A DNA stretch of 64,000 nucleotides from Candidatus Argoarchaeum ethanivorans (GTDB lineage: Archaea; Halobacteriota; Methanosarcinia; Methanosarcinales; EX4572-44). Positions 8,954 through 16,439 of the stretch are shown here, piece by piece; the first letter of the stretch is position 1, and every line of letters begins with the position of its first letter. The translations under genes were made by a program, and so were the position numbers. The notes under the pieces are model-generated. The model was not told the DNA's origin. It worked only from the letters and a program-made list of their open reading frames with translations, and did no database searches. Where the stretch lies: NCBI GenBank assembly GCA_004193545.1, contig RPGO01000024.1:62001-126000 (forward strand). The letters are read 5' to 3'.

Positions 8954-9859
8954 TTGAAACATCTTCTTTCTATCAATGACCTGACACATGAAGAAATCAA
9001 CAGTTTACTTGATAAAGCAGATGATCTCAAAGAAAAACGAAAGCGTGGAAAGATAACAAGGGAACTTGAACATAAGACTCTCACCATGCTCTTTGAAAAA
9101 AGCTCTACACGCACACGCATATCCTTTGAGGTGGCGATGCGTGAACTTGGAGGGGGCAGCATATACCTGAACCTGGCAGACACACAGCTTGGACGCGGGG
9201 AGAGCATCGCAGATACTGCAAAAGTAATATCAAGGTACGCTCATGCTGTGGCTGCACGGGTTAATGACCACCACACACTCGTTGAGCTTGCAGAACACTC
9301 GACCATTCCGGTTATCAATGCACTATCAGACATCGAGCACCCATGCCAGCTGCTTTCTGACCTGATGACCATCAGGGAGTACAAAGGACACCTGAAGGGA
9401 CTTACTTTATCATGGATAGGTGACGGTAACAACGTATGCAACAGCGCCATCCTTGCATGCAGTCTTGAAGGCATACACATCAATATTGCAACACCAAGAG
9501 GTTATGAGCCAGACCAGAACATCGTAATGCAGGCAAGAGAACTTGGAGGAAGTATAACACTTACAGATAATCCAGAGGACGCGGCAGCAGGTGCAGACGT
9601 ACTTTATACAGATGTGTGGGTGTCAATGGGTGATGAAGCAGAAACCATGAAGCGATTGAATGACTTAAAAAAATACCAGATAAACAATAAGCTGCTACAG
9701 CATGCAAAAAACAATGTCACAGTACTGCATTGCCTTCCAGCACACAGGGGAGAGGAAATCACTGGCGATGTAGCAGATGGACGGCACTCGGCAATCCTTG
9801 ACCAGGCTGAGAACCGACTGCACACACAAAAAGCATTGCTGCTATCATTGATAAGATAG
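8954..9859 (+). CDS. argF: Ornithine carbamoyltransferase
   Basis: Converts ornithine and carbamoyl phosphate to citrulline in arginine synthesis. The carbamoyl-phosphate motif SSTRTR is near residue 47, DIEHPCQ (of the HPxQ class) near residue 116, and the ornithine-loop motif HCLPAHRG near residue 256. Together these distinguish it from aspartate carbamoyltransferase. It uses a TTG start 5 bp after purD, giving 301 aa, a normal length. A cluster of hairpins follows the stop codon. Confidence 0.94.
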   Translation: MKHLLSINDLTHEEINSLLDKADDLKEKRKRGKITRELEHKTLTMLFEKSSTRTRISFEVAMRELGGGSIYLNLADTQLGRGESIADTAKVISRYAHAVAARVNDHHTLVELAEHSTIPVINALSDIEHPCQLLSDLMTIREYKGHLKGLTLSWIGDGNNVCNSAILACSLEGIHINIATPRGYEPDQNIVMQARELGGSITLTDNPEDAAAGADVLYTDVWVSMGDEAETMKRLNDLKKYQINNKLLQHAKNNVTVLHCLPAHRGEEITGDVADGRHSAILDQAENRLHTQKALLLSLIR

Positions 9860-9865
9860 GACAAC

Positions 9866-9886
9866 CTGTACAACCTCGTTGTGTAG
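9866..9886 (+). repeat. Degenerate copy of the TGCACAAC triloop hairpin
   Basis: CTGTACAAC-CTC-GTTGTGTAG, 7 bases after the argF stop, is a diverged version of the hairpin that ends the dispersed repeats. It may act as part of the argF 3' end. Confidence 0.6.
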
Positions 9887-9896
9887 AAATAACATC

Positions 9897-9968
9897 GGGC
9901 TTAAACGAAGTTTTCACGAAGTGAAAATTTGGGAAAATGCCGAGCTGAGGCATTTTCCGTTCAAGCCC
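9897..9968. other. Three-way-junction inverted repeat downstream of argF
   Basis: An outer 11-bp stem (GGGCTTAAACG at 9897-9907 with CGTTCAAGCCC at 9958-9968, one mismatch) encloses two perfect inner hairpins. The first is TTTTCAC-GAA-GTGAAAA (9911-9927). The second is GGAAAATGCC-GAGCTGA-GGCATTTTCC (9932-9958). A further hairpin, GGATTTCT-GAA-AGAAATCC, lies at 10017-10035. This could be a folded RNA, a recombination site or a miniature element; the sequence alone does not decide. Confidence 0.65.
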
Positions 9969-10062
9969 TGTCAAGCGAGGGTGAGGAGTGTAGCGACGAA
10001 AGCGCAGCGTCTCCAAGGATTTCTGAAAGAAATCCACAGCGTATGACACAAGGTGGCGGCTT

Positions 10063-11181
10063 TTAATCTTCGGAGAATTCTAAATATTCCTCAATAATAG
10101 TATCTGTCATATGTTCTAATCTTTTTTCTTTTGCCAATTCTTCCAATGAATCATAAGAAATAAACGAACAAAGTTCCGATAAAGGACCTTTTTCCATGAC
10201 TGCAAAAACAGGGCGTGTTATTTGTTTAATAACAGCATCTTTGCGATTTATTGGAGCAACTATATGAATTTTAATATCTAACATTGGTTGTAAAGCCAAA
10301 AGATCGGCCATTCTGAGAATACCTGAATAAATAGAAGTAGTATCTTCAACTTCAAATGCTCGAACAATTGATCTTCTTTTTATCCAAAGAACATCAATAT
10401 TTCTTATTGTTTTTAATGTAGTTTCATCAAACACAAGAGGTAAATCTTCTAGTAATGATTTTTCCCGTGGATTCCAGACTTCTAAAACCCTAGCTCTATC
10501 ATTTATGGGGAGCCAAATTTTAAAATCTAATTTTTCTCCAATTTCAGCTAGTTTAGCTTGAGCTTTAATTGAGTTTCTAATATCTTCTTCAGTGGTTGGT
10601 TCTTCTTGTGTTTCAGGTTCTTCTTCGTCATCAGGAACAGTTACAGTAACTTCTTTTTTGCCGTCAATTTTTATTTTTGATGTTCTTAATTTTTTCTTGT
10701 CTGAATCAGAGAAAGGATATTCAGCTTGTTTTTCATTTTGTTCGAGCAATAGCTTTTCTATGTATTCACAATCATCTTTTGGCCATAATCTTGGACTAGA
10801 AAAGACCATATAGGTCCATTTGTTGCTATTCTTTTCTAATTCTTTGGTAAATGACAGGTTTTTCCAAGTAATATCTTCATGTATTGGAATTGATTTTTTC
10901 AGGGGGAGCCATACTATTGGTTTTACTTTGAATCTTAAAACAAAAGGATCTTCTCCCTCTGTGAATATAGGTTCATTATCAACAAAAGGTTTACTTTCTA
11001 CTTCAAGAACTCCAATAAATCGCTGTATTCTAGTGCAATAACAAATAAATTTATCGCCAGGTCTGATATTTTTATTTTGGACATAGGTTTCTCTAGATAT
11101 TCTAAATCCACTAATATTTCTAGAAGAATTGGCAAAAGCTTTTGCAGTTTCCGGTGAAAATAAATCTATAAAATAGTTCAT
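10063..11181 (-). CDS. EVE-like domain fused to PD-(D/E)XK-type nuclease domain
   Basis: Predicted two-domain protein of 372 aa. The N-terminal ~140 residues resemble EVE/PUA-like domains, which read modified bases (GDKFICYCTRIQRFIGVLEV). An acidic linker (DDEEEPETQEEP) follows. The C-terminal domain carries IDVLWI about 14 residues before AFEVEDTTSIYSGILRM, the D...ExE arrangement of a restriction-endonuclease-like fold. By analogy with EVE-nuclease fusions it may be a modification-dependent restriction enzyme. The true start is the ATG at 11181; the longer open frame upstream runs through an attC-like site (11247-11316). It lies between hairpin-rich flanks with no operon partner, which suggests cargo. 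The domain calls are by eye. Confidence 0.6.
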   Translation of the reverse strand: MNYFIDLFSPETAKAFANSSRNISGFRISRETYVQNKNIRPGDKFICYCTRIQRFIGVLEVESKPFVDNEPIFTEGEDPFVLRFKVKPIVWLPLKKSIPIHEDITWKNLSFTKELEKNSNKWTYMVFSSPRLWPKDDCEYIEKLLLEQNEKQAEYPFSDSDKKKLRTSKIKIDGKKEVTVTVPDDEEEPETQEEPTTEEDIRNSIKAQAKLAEIGEKLDFKIWLPINDRARVLEVWNPREKSLLEDLPLVFDETTLKTIRNIDVLWIKRRSIVRAFEVEDTTSIYSGILRMADLLALQPMLDIKIHIVAPINRKDAVIKQITRPVFAVMEKGPLSELCSFISYDSLEELAKEKRLEHMTDTIIEEYLEFSED

Positions 11182-11246
11182 ATTATTGATTATAATTAAG
11201 TAGTATTTAAATTCTTTTCTTAAAGCCGCCGCCTGAGTAATATGTC

Positions 11247-11316
11247 GCTTAACGTATTGAGGATATGAGAAGTTGCTGAAGGCAATTTGAGTGAAGCCGT
11301 ATGTCTGCTGTTGGAC
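11247..11316 (-). repeat. attC-like imperfect site upstream of the EVE-nuclease gene
   Basis: On the minus strand it opens with GTCCAAC-AGCAGACATACGG and ends with GTTAAGC, matching the integron core-site patterns RYYYAAC and GTTRRRY at 70 bp overall. The opening is very close to that of the site at 26078-26193 (GTATAAC-AGCGGACATACGG). The inner L boxes are weak. Confidence 0.45.
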
Positions 11317-11535
11317 GAGTCCCTGAGGATCAAAATTCCAAAGGAACTTTGAGTTGCGATTTGCCTGTTCACTTTTTATAGATCTTGTCATCAGTAAGGG
11401 ACATTGCACAATATTTAATGCTGTCGGTAGAAGGGGGCAACATGCCTGCAAGCCAGGTCACACCCAAAAAGAGATAGACTTTTAAGTCAAAAAGCTAATT
11501 TGAGGGATTCAGAAATAACTCTTGATTGTAAAGCA

Positions 11536-11637
11536 CTGCACAACTTCGTTGTGCAGAAAATAACTATCAACTGCATAATTCTTGATTGCGCTAGCAATCA
11601 AGTGCAGAAAACAACTCTTGATTACGAAGTAATCAAG
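11536..11637 (+). repeat. Cluster of three short perfect hairpins
   Basis: The hairpins are CTGCACAAC-TTC-GTTGTGCAG (11536-11556), CTTGATTGC-GCTA-GCAATCAAG (11581-11602) and CTTGATTAC-GAA-GTAATCAAG (11617-11637). They lie directly before tRNA-Leu. Two stem types recur elsewhere in the window (for example 3055, 7538, 22494 and 61080), often with GAA or TTC triloops. Confidence 0.75.
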
Positions 11638-11685
11638 TTGCGCAAGCAATCAAGTGCCACAGCAATCAAACACATAAAACATAAA

Positions 11686-11770
11686 GCGAGGGTTGCCTAG
11701 CCAGGTCAAAGGCGACAGGCTTAGGACCTGTTCTCATAGGAGTCCGCGAGTTCGAATCTCGTCCCTCGCA
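11686..11770 (+). tRNA. tRNA-Leu (anticodon TAG)
   Basis: The 85-nt gene folds into a class II tRNA: acceptor stem GCGAGGG pairs with CCCTCGC, the discriminator is A, and the anticodon arm ACAGG-CTTAGGA-CCTGT places TAG at 11722-11724. The T arm is GCGAG-TTCGAAT-CTCGT and the variable arm is long, as leucine tRNAs have. CCA is not encoded. Its 3' base directly abuts the stop codon of rpoL on the opposite strand. Confidence 0.95.
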
Positions 11771-12040
11771 CTATTTATTGAATGCTTCTTTGAACTCTTC
11801 ACAAAGATTGTTTATGTTCTCTAATGCTTCAATAACAGCCTCGATTGGGTCATGATTGTCCGTTGTTCTCACAAACAGTATCGGATCACCTATGGTTACG
11901 TGTTTGATGTCGTAAGTTGCCACATCAACACACTCGTTTGTAAGAAGTTCATTTTTAAGAAGATTTAATAAACTGTGGGTTTCTCCACCGATATGAAGTT
12001 TCAGGTCGGTATCTGTTTTACTTAGAATTCTAACTTCCAT
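11771..12040 (-). CDS. rpoL: RNA polymerase subunit L (Rpo11)
   Basis: Small archaeal RNA polymerase subunit that pairs with Rpo3 in the assembly platform, equivalent to eukaryotic Rpb11. The 89-aa product has the family core: GETHSLLNLLKNELLTNECV, then the beta strand DPILFVRT and a C-terminal helix. AGGAGA precedes the ATG at 12040. It follows csl4 by 17 bp on the same strand, a common archaeal pairing of transcription and exosome genes. The stop codon touches the 3' end of tRNA-Leu, which converges on it. Confidence 0.93.
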   Translation of the reverse strand: MEVRILSKTDTDLKLHIGGETHSLLNLLKNELLTNECVDVATYDIKHVTIGDPILFVRTTDNHDPIEAVIEALENINNLCEEFKEAFNK

Positions 12041-12057
12041 TTTTTGTTTCTCCTAAC

Positions 12058-12636
12058 TTATATTATGCCTGTTCCGTAGTTTACTGATATTTTTCTTGTC
12101 TCTTTATTGCCGCATGATTTGCACACCAGTTTGACGCCATTTTTATGTAATTGCTGCCTGCACTTTGAACAGAAGGCCTTCATCACTCCAAGTTCCTTCC
12201 CTGCAGTTGTAAGCCTCATACTTTCAACATCGATCACTTTTGCTTTTACAATATCAAAAGGACAGAGTTCTCTTGAGATGTTATCTACATAGGCGTCTCT
12301 TATGTTTGATACGTGAATTGCCGCCTGTCCAAGATTTATAATTTTACGCTCACCTTTTCCTTTAATATGAGTAATCTCTACAAGCACAACTGAATTTCTT
12401 ATAGCAGTCACCCGACCAATAACAATATCCTGATTTTGTATATAATTTAAAGGATTGATTACTGGTTTGACTGAAATAATTCTGCTTTGTTTATGTAGCT
12501 CAACACACCCCATGACCGAAGCATAAATATTGCCCCCTTCATCGAATGTCTGCTCTCCTTTAGTAAACTCTTCATTTGTTCCTATAAGTTCTCCAGGAAG
12601 TGCAAAACCCTGCTCTACTAAATCTTCATTAATCAT
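12058..12636 (-). CDS. csl4: Exosome RNA-binding protein Csl4
   Basis: Cap subunit of the archaeal RNA exosome. An N-terminal domain (GFALPGELIGTNEEF) is followed by an S1-like fold (residues ~60-140) and a C-terminal zinc ribbon with two CxxC-type pairs (CSKC, CKSC). I place the start at the ATG at 12636, where the conserved N-terminus begins; an upstream TTG would add nine residues. It is the first gene of a pair with rpoL. Length of about 192 aa is normal. Confidence 0.9.
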   Translation of the reverse strand: MINEDLVEQGFALPGELIGTNEEFTKGEQTFDEGGNIYASVMGCVELHKQSRIISVKPVINPLNYIQNQDIVIGRVTAIRNSVVLVEITHIKGKGERKIINLGQAAIHVSNIRDAYVDNISRELCPFDIVKAKVIDVESMRLTTAGKELGVMKAFCSKCRQQLHKNGVKLVCKSCGNKETRKISVNYGTGII

Positions 12637-12972
12637 TGTATTACCCTGTGCATTTTTTTTCAAGCTCTCAGATGACTGAGATTCGCTCTTTTTTATTCCA
12701 TTCTTATTTCTTGTAGTTGTTTTTGTTCTAATAATAATAATCCCTCTTAAGTTCTATTGCCAGCTTCCCTGTTTCAACGGGCTGGAGTTTCCCAGTGGAA
12801 GAGTCTGCAATTCTCACATACCAAAGCATTATTATTGCATATATAGTTGTGTTTATTAGAGTCTGGTGTAGTATATTAATTCTTCTCAACTGTTTTTTCT
12901 ACATTGTGCACCCGATAAGTTTAGGTATATTGTTGTGCATTAAACAGTTGTTGATAGGAGACTTTCAAGAAT
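12637..12972. other. csl4-thrC divergent intergenic region
   Basis: About 335 AT-rich bases separate divergent genes. TATA-like stretches occur near 12838-12850 (GCATATATAG) and 12868-12880. No RNA gene or repeat was recognised. Promoters for both flanking genes should lie here. Confidence 0.5.
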
Positions 12973-14181
12973 ATGTACCATCTACAATGCATCGAGTGCG
13001 GTAGCATCTATTCTATTGAAGAAGTCGTCTACACGTGTAGAAACTGCGGCGGCCTTCTTGATGTAATATACGACTACAACGAAATAGAGCTAAGCAAAAA
13101 GGAATTATCAAAACAACCATTGAGCGTATGGAAATACAAAAAGCTACTACCCATAACAAGAGACCCTGTTACATTGCAGGAAGGTGGCACACAGCTATAC
13201 AAACTACACAGGCTTGCAGAAGATCTGGAAGCAAAAGAAGTCTATGTTAAACATGAAGGTATGAACCCAACAGGTTCATTTAAAGATCGGGGCATGACTG
13301 TTGGCGTAACCAAAGCACTGGAACTTGGGATGAGTACAGTAGCCTGTGCCTCAACAGGCAATACCTCAGCATCGCTTTCCATCTACGGAGCCAAGGCAGG
13401 CATACCAGCAGTCGTATTACTACCAGCAGGTAAAGTAGCACTCGGGAAAGTTGCACAGGCATTAATGCACGGAGCAAAGGTACTGAGCATACGCGGAAAC
13501 TTCGATGAAGCACTTATGCTCGTACGAGACCTGTGCGCAAAAGAAGACTTCTATTTACTAAACTCGATCAACCCTTACCGCCTTGAAGGGCAAAAAACCA
13601 TAGGTTTTGAAATAGCAGACCAACTGGGCTGGGAAGTACCGGATCGAATCGTGCTTCCTGTTGGGAATGCAGGAAATATCACAGCCATATATAAAGGATT
13701 CAAGGAACTGAAAACACTTGGCATAACAGATACTGTACCAAAAATGACCGGAATACAAGCAGAAGGTGCACCTCCTGTAGTAGCTGCAGTACGAAGCAAC
13801 CAGCAGAACATAATACCAGAACCGGAACCAGAAACTATAGCCACAGCCATACGAATCGGGAACCCGGTAAATGCCAGGAAAGCCCTCAAAGCCGTGTACG
13901 AATCCGGGGGAACTGCAGAAACAGTAACTGACGAAGAAATCATCACAGCACAGAAACAACTGGCACAGATGGAAGGAATCGGAGTAGAGCCAGCAAGTGC
14001 ATCATCCATTGCAGGGCTGCGAAAACTGCTTCAAAATGGAACCATTGATCCTGATGAACGGATTGTTTGCATCGCAACAGGACACCTGCTAAAAGACAGC
14101 GAACACGTGCTAAACGTATGCCCCAAACCAATCGAAATAAACGCAACCATCGAAGACGTACGAAAAGCAGTATTTGCCTGA
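12973..14181 (+). CDS. thrC: Threonine synthase
   Basis: PLP enzyme that converts O-phosphohomoserine to threonine. An N-terminal zinc ribbon (CIECG and CRNCG) precedes the PLP domain, as in many archaeal and plant-type threonine synthases. The PLP lysine lies in GSFKDRGM near residue 105, the substrate loop is ASTGNTSASL, and the glycine-rich phosphate loop is PVGNAGN near residue 235. Length of 402 aa is normal. Codon use is slightly richer in GC than its neighbours. It is monocistronic. Confidence 0.92.
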   Translation: MYHLQCIECGSIYSIEEVVYTCRNCGGLLDVIYDYNEIELSKKELSKQPLSVWKYKKLLPITRDPVTLQEGGTQLYKLHRLAEDLEAKEVYVKHEGMNPTGSFKDRGMTVGVTKALELGMSTVACASTGNTSASLSIYGAKAGIPAVVLLPAGKVALGKVAQALMHGAKVLSIRGNFDEALMLVRDLCAKEDFYLLNSINPYRLEGQKTIGFEIADQLGWEVPDRIVLPVGNAGNITAIYKGFKELKTLGITDTVPKMTGIQAEGAPPVVAAVRSNQQNIIPEPEPETIATAIRIGNPVNARKALKAVYESGGTAETVTDEEIITAQKQLAQMEGIGVEPASASSIAGLRKLLQNGTIDPDERIVCIATGHLLKDSEHVLNVCPKPIEINATIEDVRKAVFA

Positions 14182-14382
14182 AAAATCGTAACAGATCATA
14201 GACGATTCAACCTTTGCCAGAACATTCAAGTGGTCAAAAACGTGAGTGATGAATCACTAAAACTTCTTAACAGAACACCGATGGAAAACTATCATCAGAA
14301 TTGATTTTCATTTTTACCCGACCGTATTTGCAATTTCGTCAATATCCTTTCGGTTTTATCGCGTTAATAATTATTTTCGTCT

Positions 14383-14991
14383 TCATGTCAAAACTCCAAT
14401 AACTCTGCAAGGCGCGCCATCTGCATCCATGATTTTTAATGGCAAGATGTAACACATAAATCTACTGTTTACTAATTTATCCAAATTTATAAGATTCTCA
14501 ACAATAAGAATATCGTTTTTCAAAAGCAACTTATGAATTTCAAACGGTTCATTATCTGGTGAAAATGAGTCCAAACCAACAATCTTGACCTTTTTTTCAA
14601 TCAACCGTTGTGCGGTTTCTACGCTTAAAATGGGATTTTGTTGAAAATATTCTTTATAGCGTATTTTATTTATATGGGCAGTATAAAAAAAGACAATATC
14701 TTCCTGTTCAATTTCATCTAAACTTGGATTTATCAGTTTTTGATTTCTTACATCTATTACACTTGCTATACCAATAAATTTATTGATAGGATAATCATCC
14801 AGTTTCTTTCCATCTTCTATCATATGAAATGGGGCGTCTATATGTGTCGAAAAATGAGACCCGATAGTAATTTGTTTTTCATTCCATCCCTTTTCCTTTA
14901 TTGAAGCTACTTGAATAATCTCTGGCTCCGGGCCACCAGGGAAAACCGGAATCTGTGTATCTATCGGCATGGTTAAATCAAACATTTTCAT
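14383..14991 (-). CDS. Cyclase / kynurenine-formamidase-like metal hydrolase
   Basis: Member of the cyclase (KynB-like) superfamily of metal-dependent amidohydrolases. The product from the ATG at 14991 begins MKMFDLTMPIDTQIPVFPGG and carries the metal-binding signature GSHFSTHIDAPFH. It is 202 aa, of normal length. The longer upstream open frame is an artefact because it runs through an attC-like site (15039-15097). The gene is the second cargo gene of an integron-like relic: recombinase remnant, attI-like site, gene 15190-16071, attC-like site, then this gene, all on the minus strand. The substrate is unknown. Confidence 0.8.
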   Translation of the reverse strand: MKMFDLTMPIDTQIPVFPGGPEPEIIQVASIKEKGWNEKQITIGSHFSTHIDAPFHMIEDGKKLDDYPINKFIGIASVIDVRNQKLINPSLDEIEQEDIVFFYTAHINKIRYKEYFQQNPILSVETAQRLIEKKVKIVGLDSFSPDNEPFEIHKLLLKNDILIVENLINLDKLVNSRFMCYILPLKIMDADGAPCRVIGVLT

Positions 14992-15038
14992 GGTATCAGA
15001 AACGCAAAACTTATTTTTAACCCTTTGCTCACGATTGC

Positions 15039-15097
15039 GTATAACGATTTGCGGACATGCGAAGTTGCGACCGAAGGAAAGGGCAAGGGCGTTAGAC
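15039..15097 (-). repeat. attC-like recombination site
   Basis: This 59-bp site on the minus strand begins GTCTAAC (15097-15091) and ends GTTATAC (15045-15039), fitting RYYYAAC...GTTRRRY with one mismatch. The inner TTGC and GCAA segments can pair as L boxes. The GTATAAC half continues as GATTTGCGGACATGCG on the plus strand, like the site at 26078-26193. It lies between two same-strand genes, just where an integron cassette boundary would be. Confidence 0.55.
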
Positions 15098-15189
15098 TGC
15101 AGCGTATATGCTGTGTTATCGGAGTGCGATAGCACCGAGCGACCAGAGGGCGCGGAGAGTTTTTTCGGGTTCTTTTTTGAAATTTTCAA

Positions 15190-16071
15190 TTATTTCTCAG
15201 ATGGTTTCTTTTTTCTGAGTTGAAAATATAATTGTGTCTCAGCTATTATCAAGACAATTATTGTCAACCAAAAAGTTACCTTATTGTTAAGAACATTGAG
15301 TCTCGTTTCAAGTGGTGCGATATGAAAAACATCTTCAGATTCGAAATACATTTGAGGTCTTCCCTCCAATGAAACTGGATATAAGGTGCCCTCACAATTT
15401 TCTGGTAATTTGCTTGGTTTGGATAAAATAAAAAATCCCTCCATACTTTGATGAACGTTCTGCGGAGGAAACTCTGTTGATTGATTGTGAAATACCGCCC
15501 CTATTGATTCTCCATCAACTGGGGGTTTTTCACGTTTACACTCTTCAGTTTTACAAGTTTTGAATATATCTACAACTTTATCAACGTATCTGGGTTCGGT
15601 GGGTTTATCAGTAATATTACCATGACAGAAAAAATAGTTGTAACTCCCCGGTATTGATATATAATATTTATACTCTCCAGGCATTAAATAAGTAATCTCT
15701 TCTTCAAAGGATAAACTTTTTTCATGTATTTCTTTTGGATATTTTGCTGGTTTTGGTTTAGGATATTTAATTATTGGAAAATCATATGCATTTTCGAAAA
15801 AATAGGTAACATTTGAATTCTTGTACATTTCAAACATATCAGAGTTTAAAATTTCAAAATTTATCTTTACTTTTATTGGTTCTCCCGCTACAAATGCAGA
15901 TTTTGCTTCAAATTTAACATAGCTTAGCCAATCATTTCTTTCTTCGGTTCTTCCAAATTCCCAATAAGACAACTGTTCTACTTGTGGTGTTATGTAAGTA
16001 GTATAAATCAAAGATACCACTATTATCTGGATGACTGCTGCAACAAGTAAAATAATTATTTTTTTATTCAT
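15190..16071 (-). CDS. Membrane-anchored extracytoplasmic protein of unknown function
   Basis: Not recognised. The 293-aa product has an N-terminal hydrophobic anchor (residues 5-25), a long polar region predicted to lie outside the cell with four cysteines and proline/lysine-rich stretches, and a C-terminal transmembrane segment (near residues 262-280) followed by a basic RKKKPSEK tail. This two-anchor layout suggests an envelope protein. It is the first gene after the attI-like site at 16135 and is followed by an attC-like site, so it is probably cargo of an integron-like element. Confidence 0.6.
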   Translation of the reverse strand: MNKKIIILLVAAVIQIIVVSLIYTTYITPQVEQLSYWEFGRTEERNDWLSYVKFEAKSAFVAGEPIKVKINFEILNSDMFEMYKNSNVTYFFENAYDFPIIKYPKPKPAKYPKEIHEKSLSFEEEITYLMPGEYKYYISIPGSYNYFFCHGNITDKPTEPRYVDKVVDIFKTCKTEECKREKPPVDGESIGAVFHNQSTEFPPQNVHQSMEGFFILSKPSKLPENCEGTLYPVSLEGRPQMYFESEDVFHIAPLETRLNVLNNKVTFWLTIIVLIIAETQLYFQLRKKKPSEK

Positions 16072-16134
16072 AATAAATCTTAATTATAGCAAATTTTAAA
16101 CATTTTAAACATTTTACCCAAAAATCAGGATTTC

Positions 16135-16158
16135 CGATAACGTTTTATATCCGAACTT
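16135..16158 (-). other. attI-like site next to the recombinase relic
   Basis: Plus-strand CGATAACGTTTTATATCCGA followed by ACTT aligns with the site at 26911-26935. Both lie just beyond the 3' end of a tyrosine-recombinase remnant and before the first cargo gene. The shared core is ATAAC, GTT, then TATCC-AACTT. Confidence 0.45.
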
Positions 16159-16209
16159 GGTTCGTATATCCTTATGATTTGGTGATATATCCGAACAGAG
16201 TTCGCATAT
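16147..16209. repeat. Two tandem palindromes, operator- or att-like
   Basis: ATATCCGAAC-TTG-GTTCGTATAT (16147-16169) and ATATCCGAAC-AGA-GTTCGCATAT (16187-16209), centred 40 bp apart (about four helical turns). Each arm pair has a single mismatch. They lie between the recombinase remnant and the first cargo gene, overlapping the attI-like site, so they may bind the recombinase or a regulator. Confidence 0.6.
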
Positions 16210-16231
16210 ACATCCTTCTGGTCGAACATCT

Positions 16232-16340
16232 TCAATCATCATCCTCTCCTCCTTTTATCTGTAAGCTATCCAGCGGACTTTTTATCTTCCCTATAGTTTT
16301 ATTGTTTACATGGGCATATATCTCTGTATCTTTTAACTCT
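16232..16340 (-). pseudogene. C-terminal remnant of a tyrosine recombinase
   Basis: The minus-strand frame reads DTEIYAHVNNKTIGKIKSPL followed by DSL, then stops at 16232. This is the terminal segment of a tyrosine recombinase around the nucleophile tyrosine (IYAHV) with the xxSPLD tail seen in integron-type and Xer-like integrases. Everything upstream is lost or unrecognisable. It is paralogous to the better-preserved remnant at 26934-27315. Confidence 0.65.
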
Positions 16341-16439
16341 TGTGCGCTAACACCTCCTGGATATGCCGCTTCGCTTGCCGCCATCATTAGTCTCTGTATT
16401 AACATTGCATATTAAAGTATTAACATGTTAATAGATTGA

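Noticed and set aside
9759-10049. Frames across the hairpins after argF
   Set aside because: They are by-products of the inverted repeats and of the antisense strand of argF.
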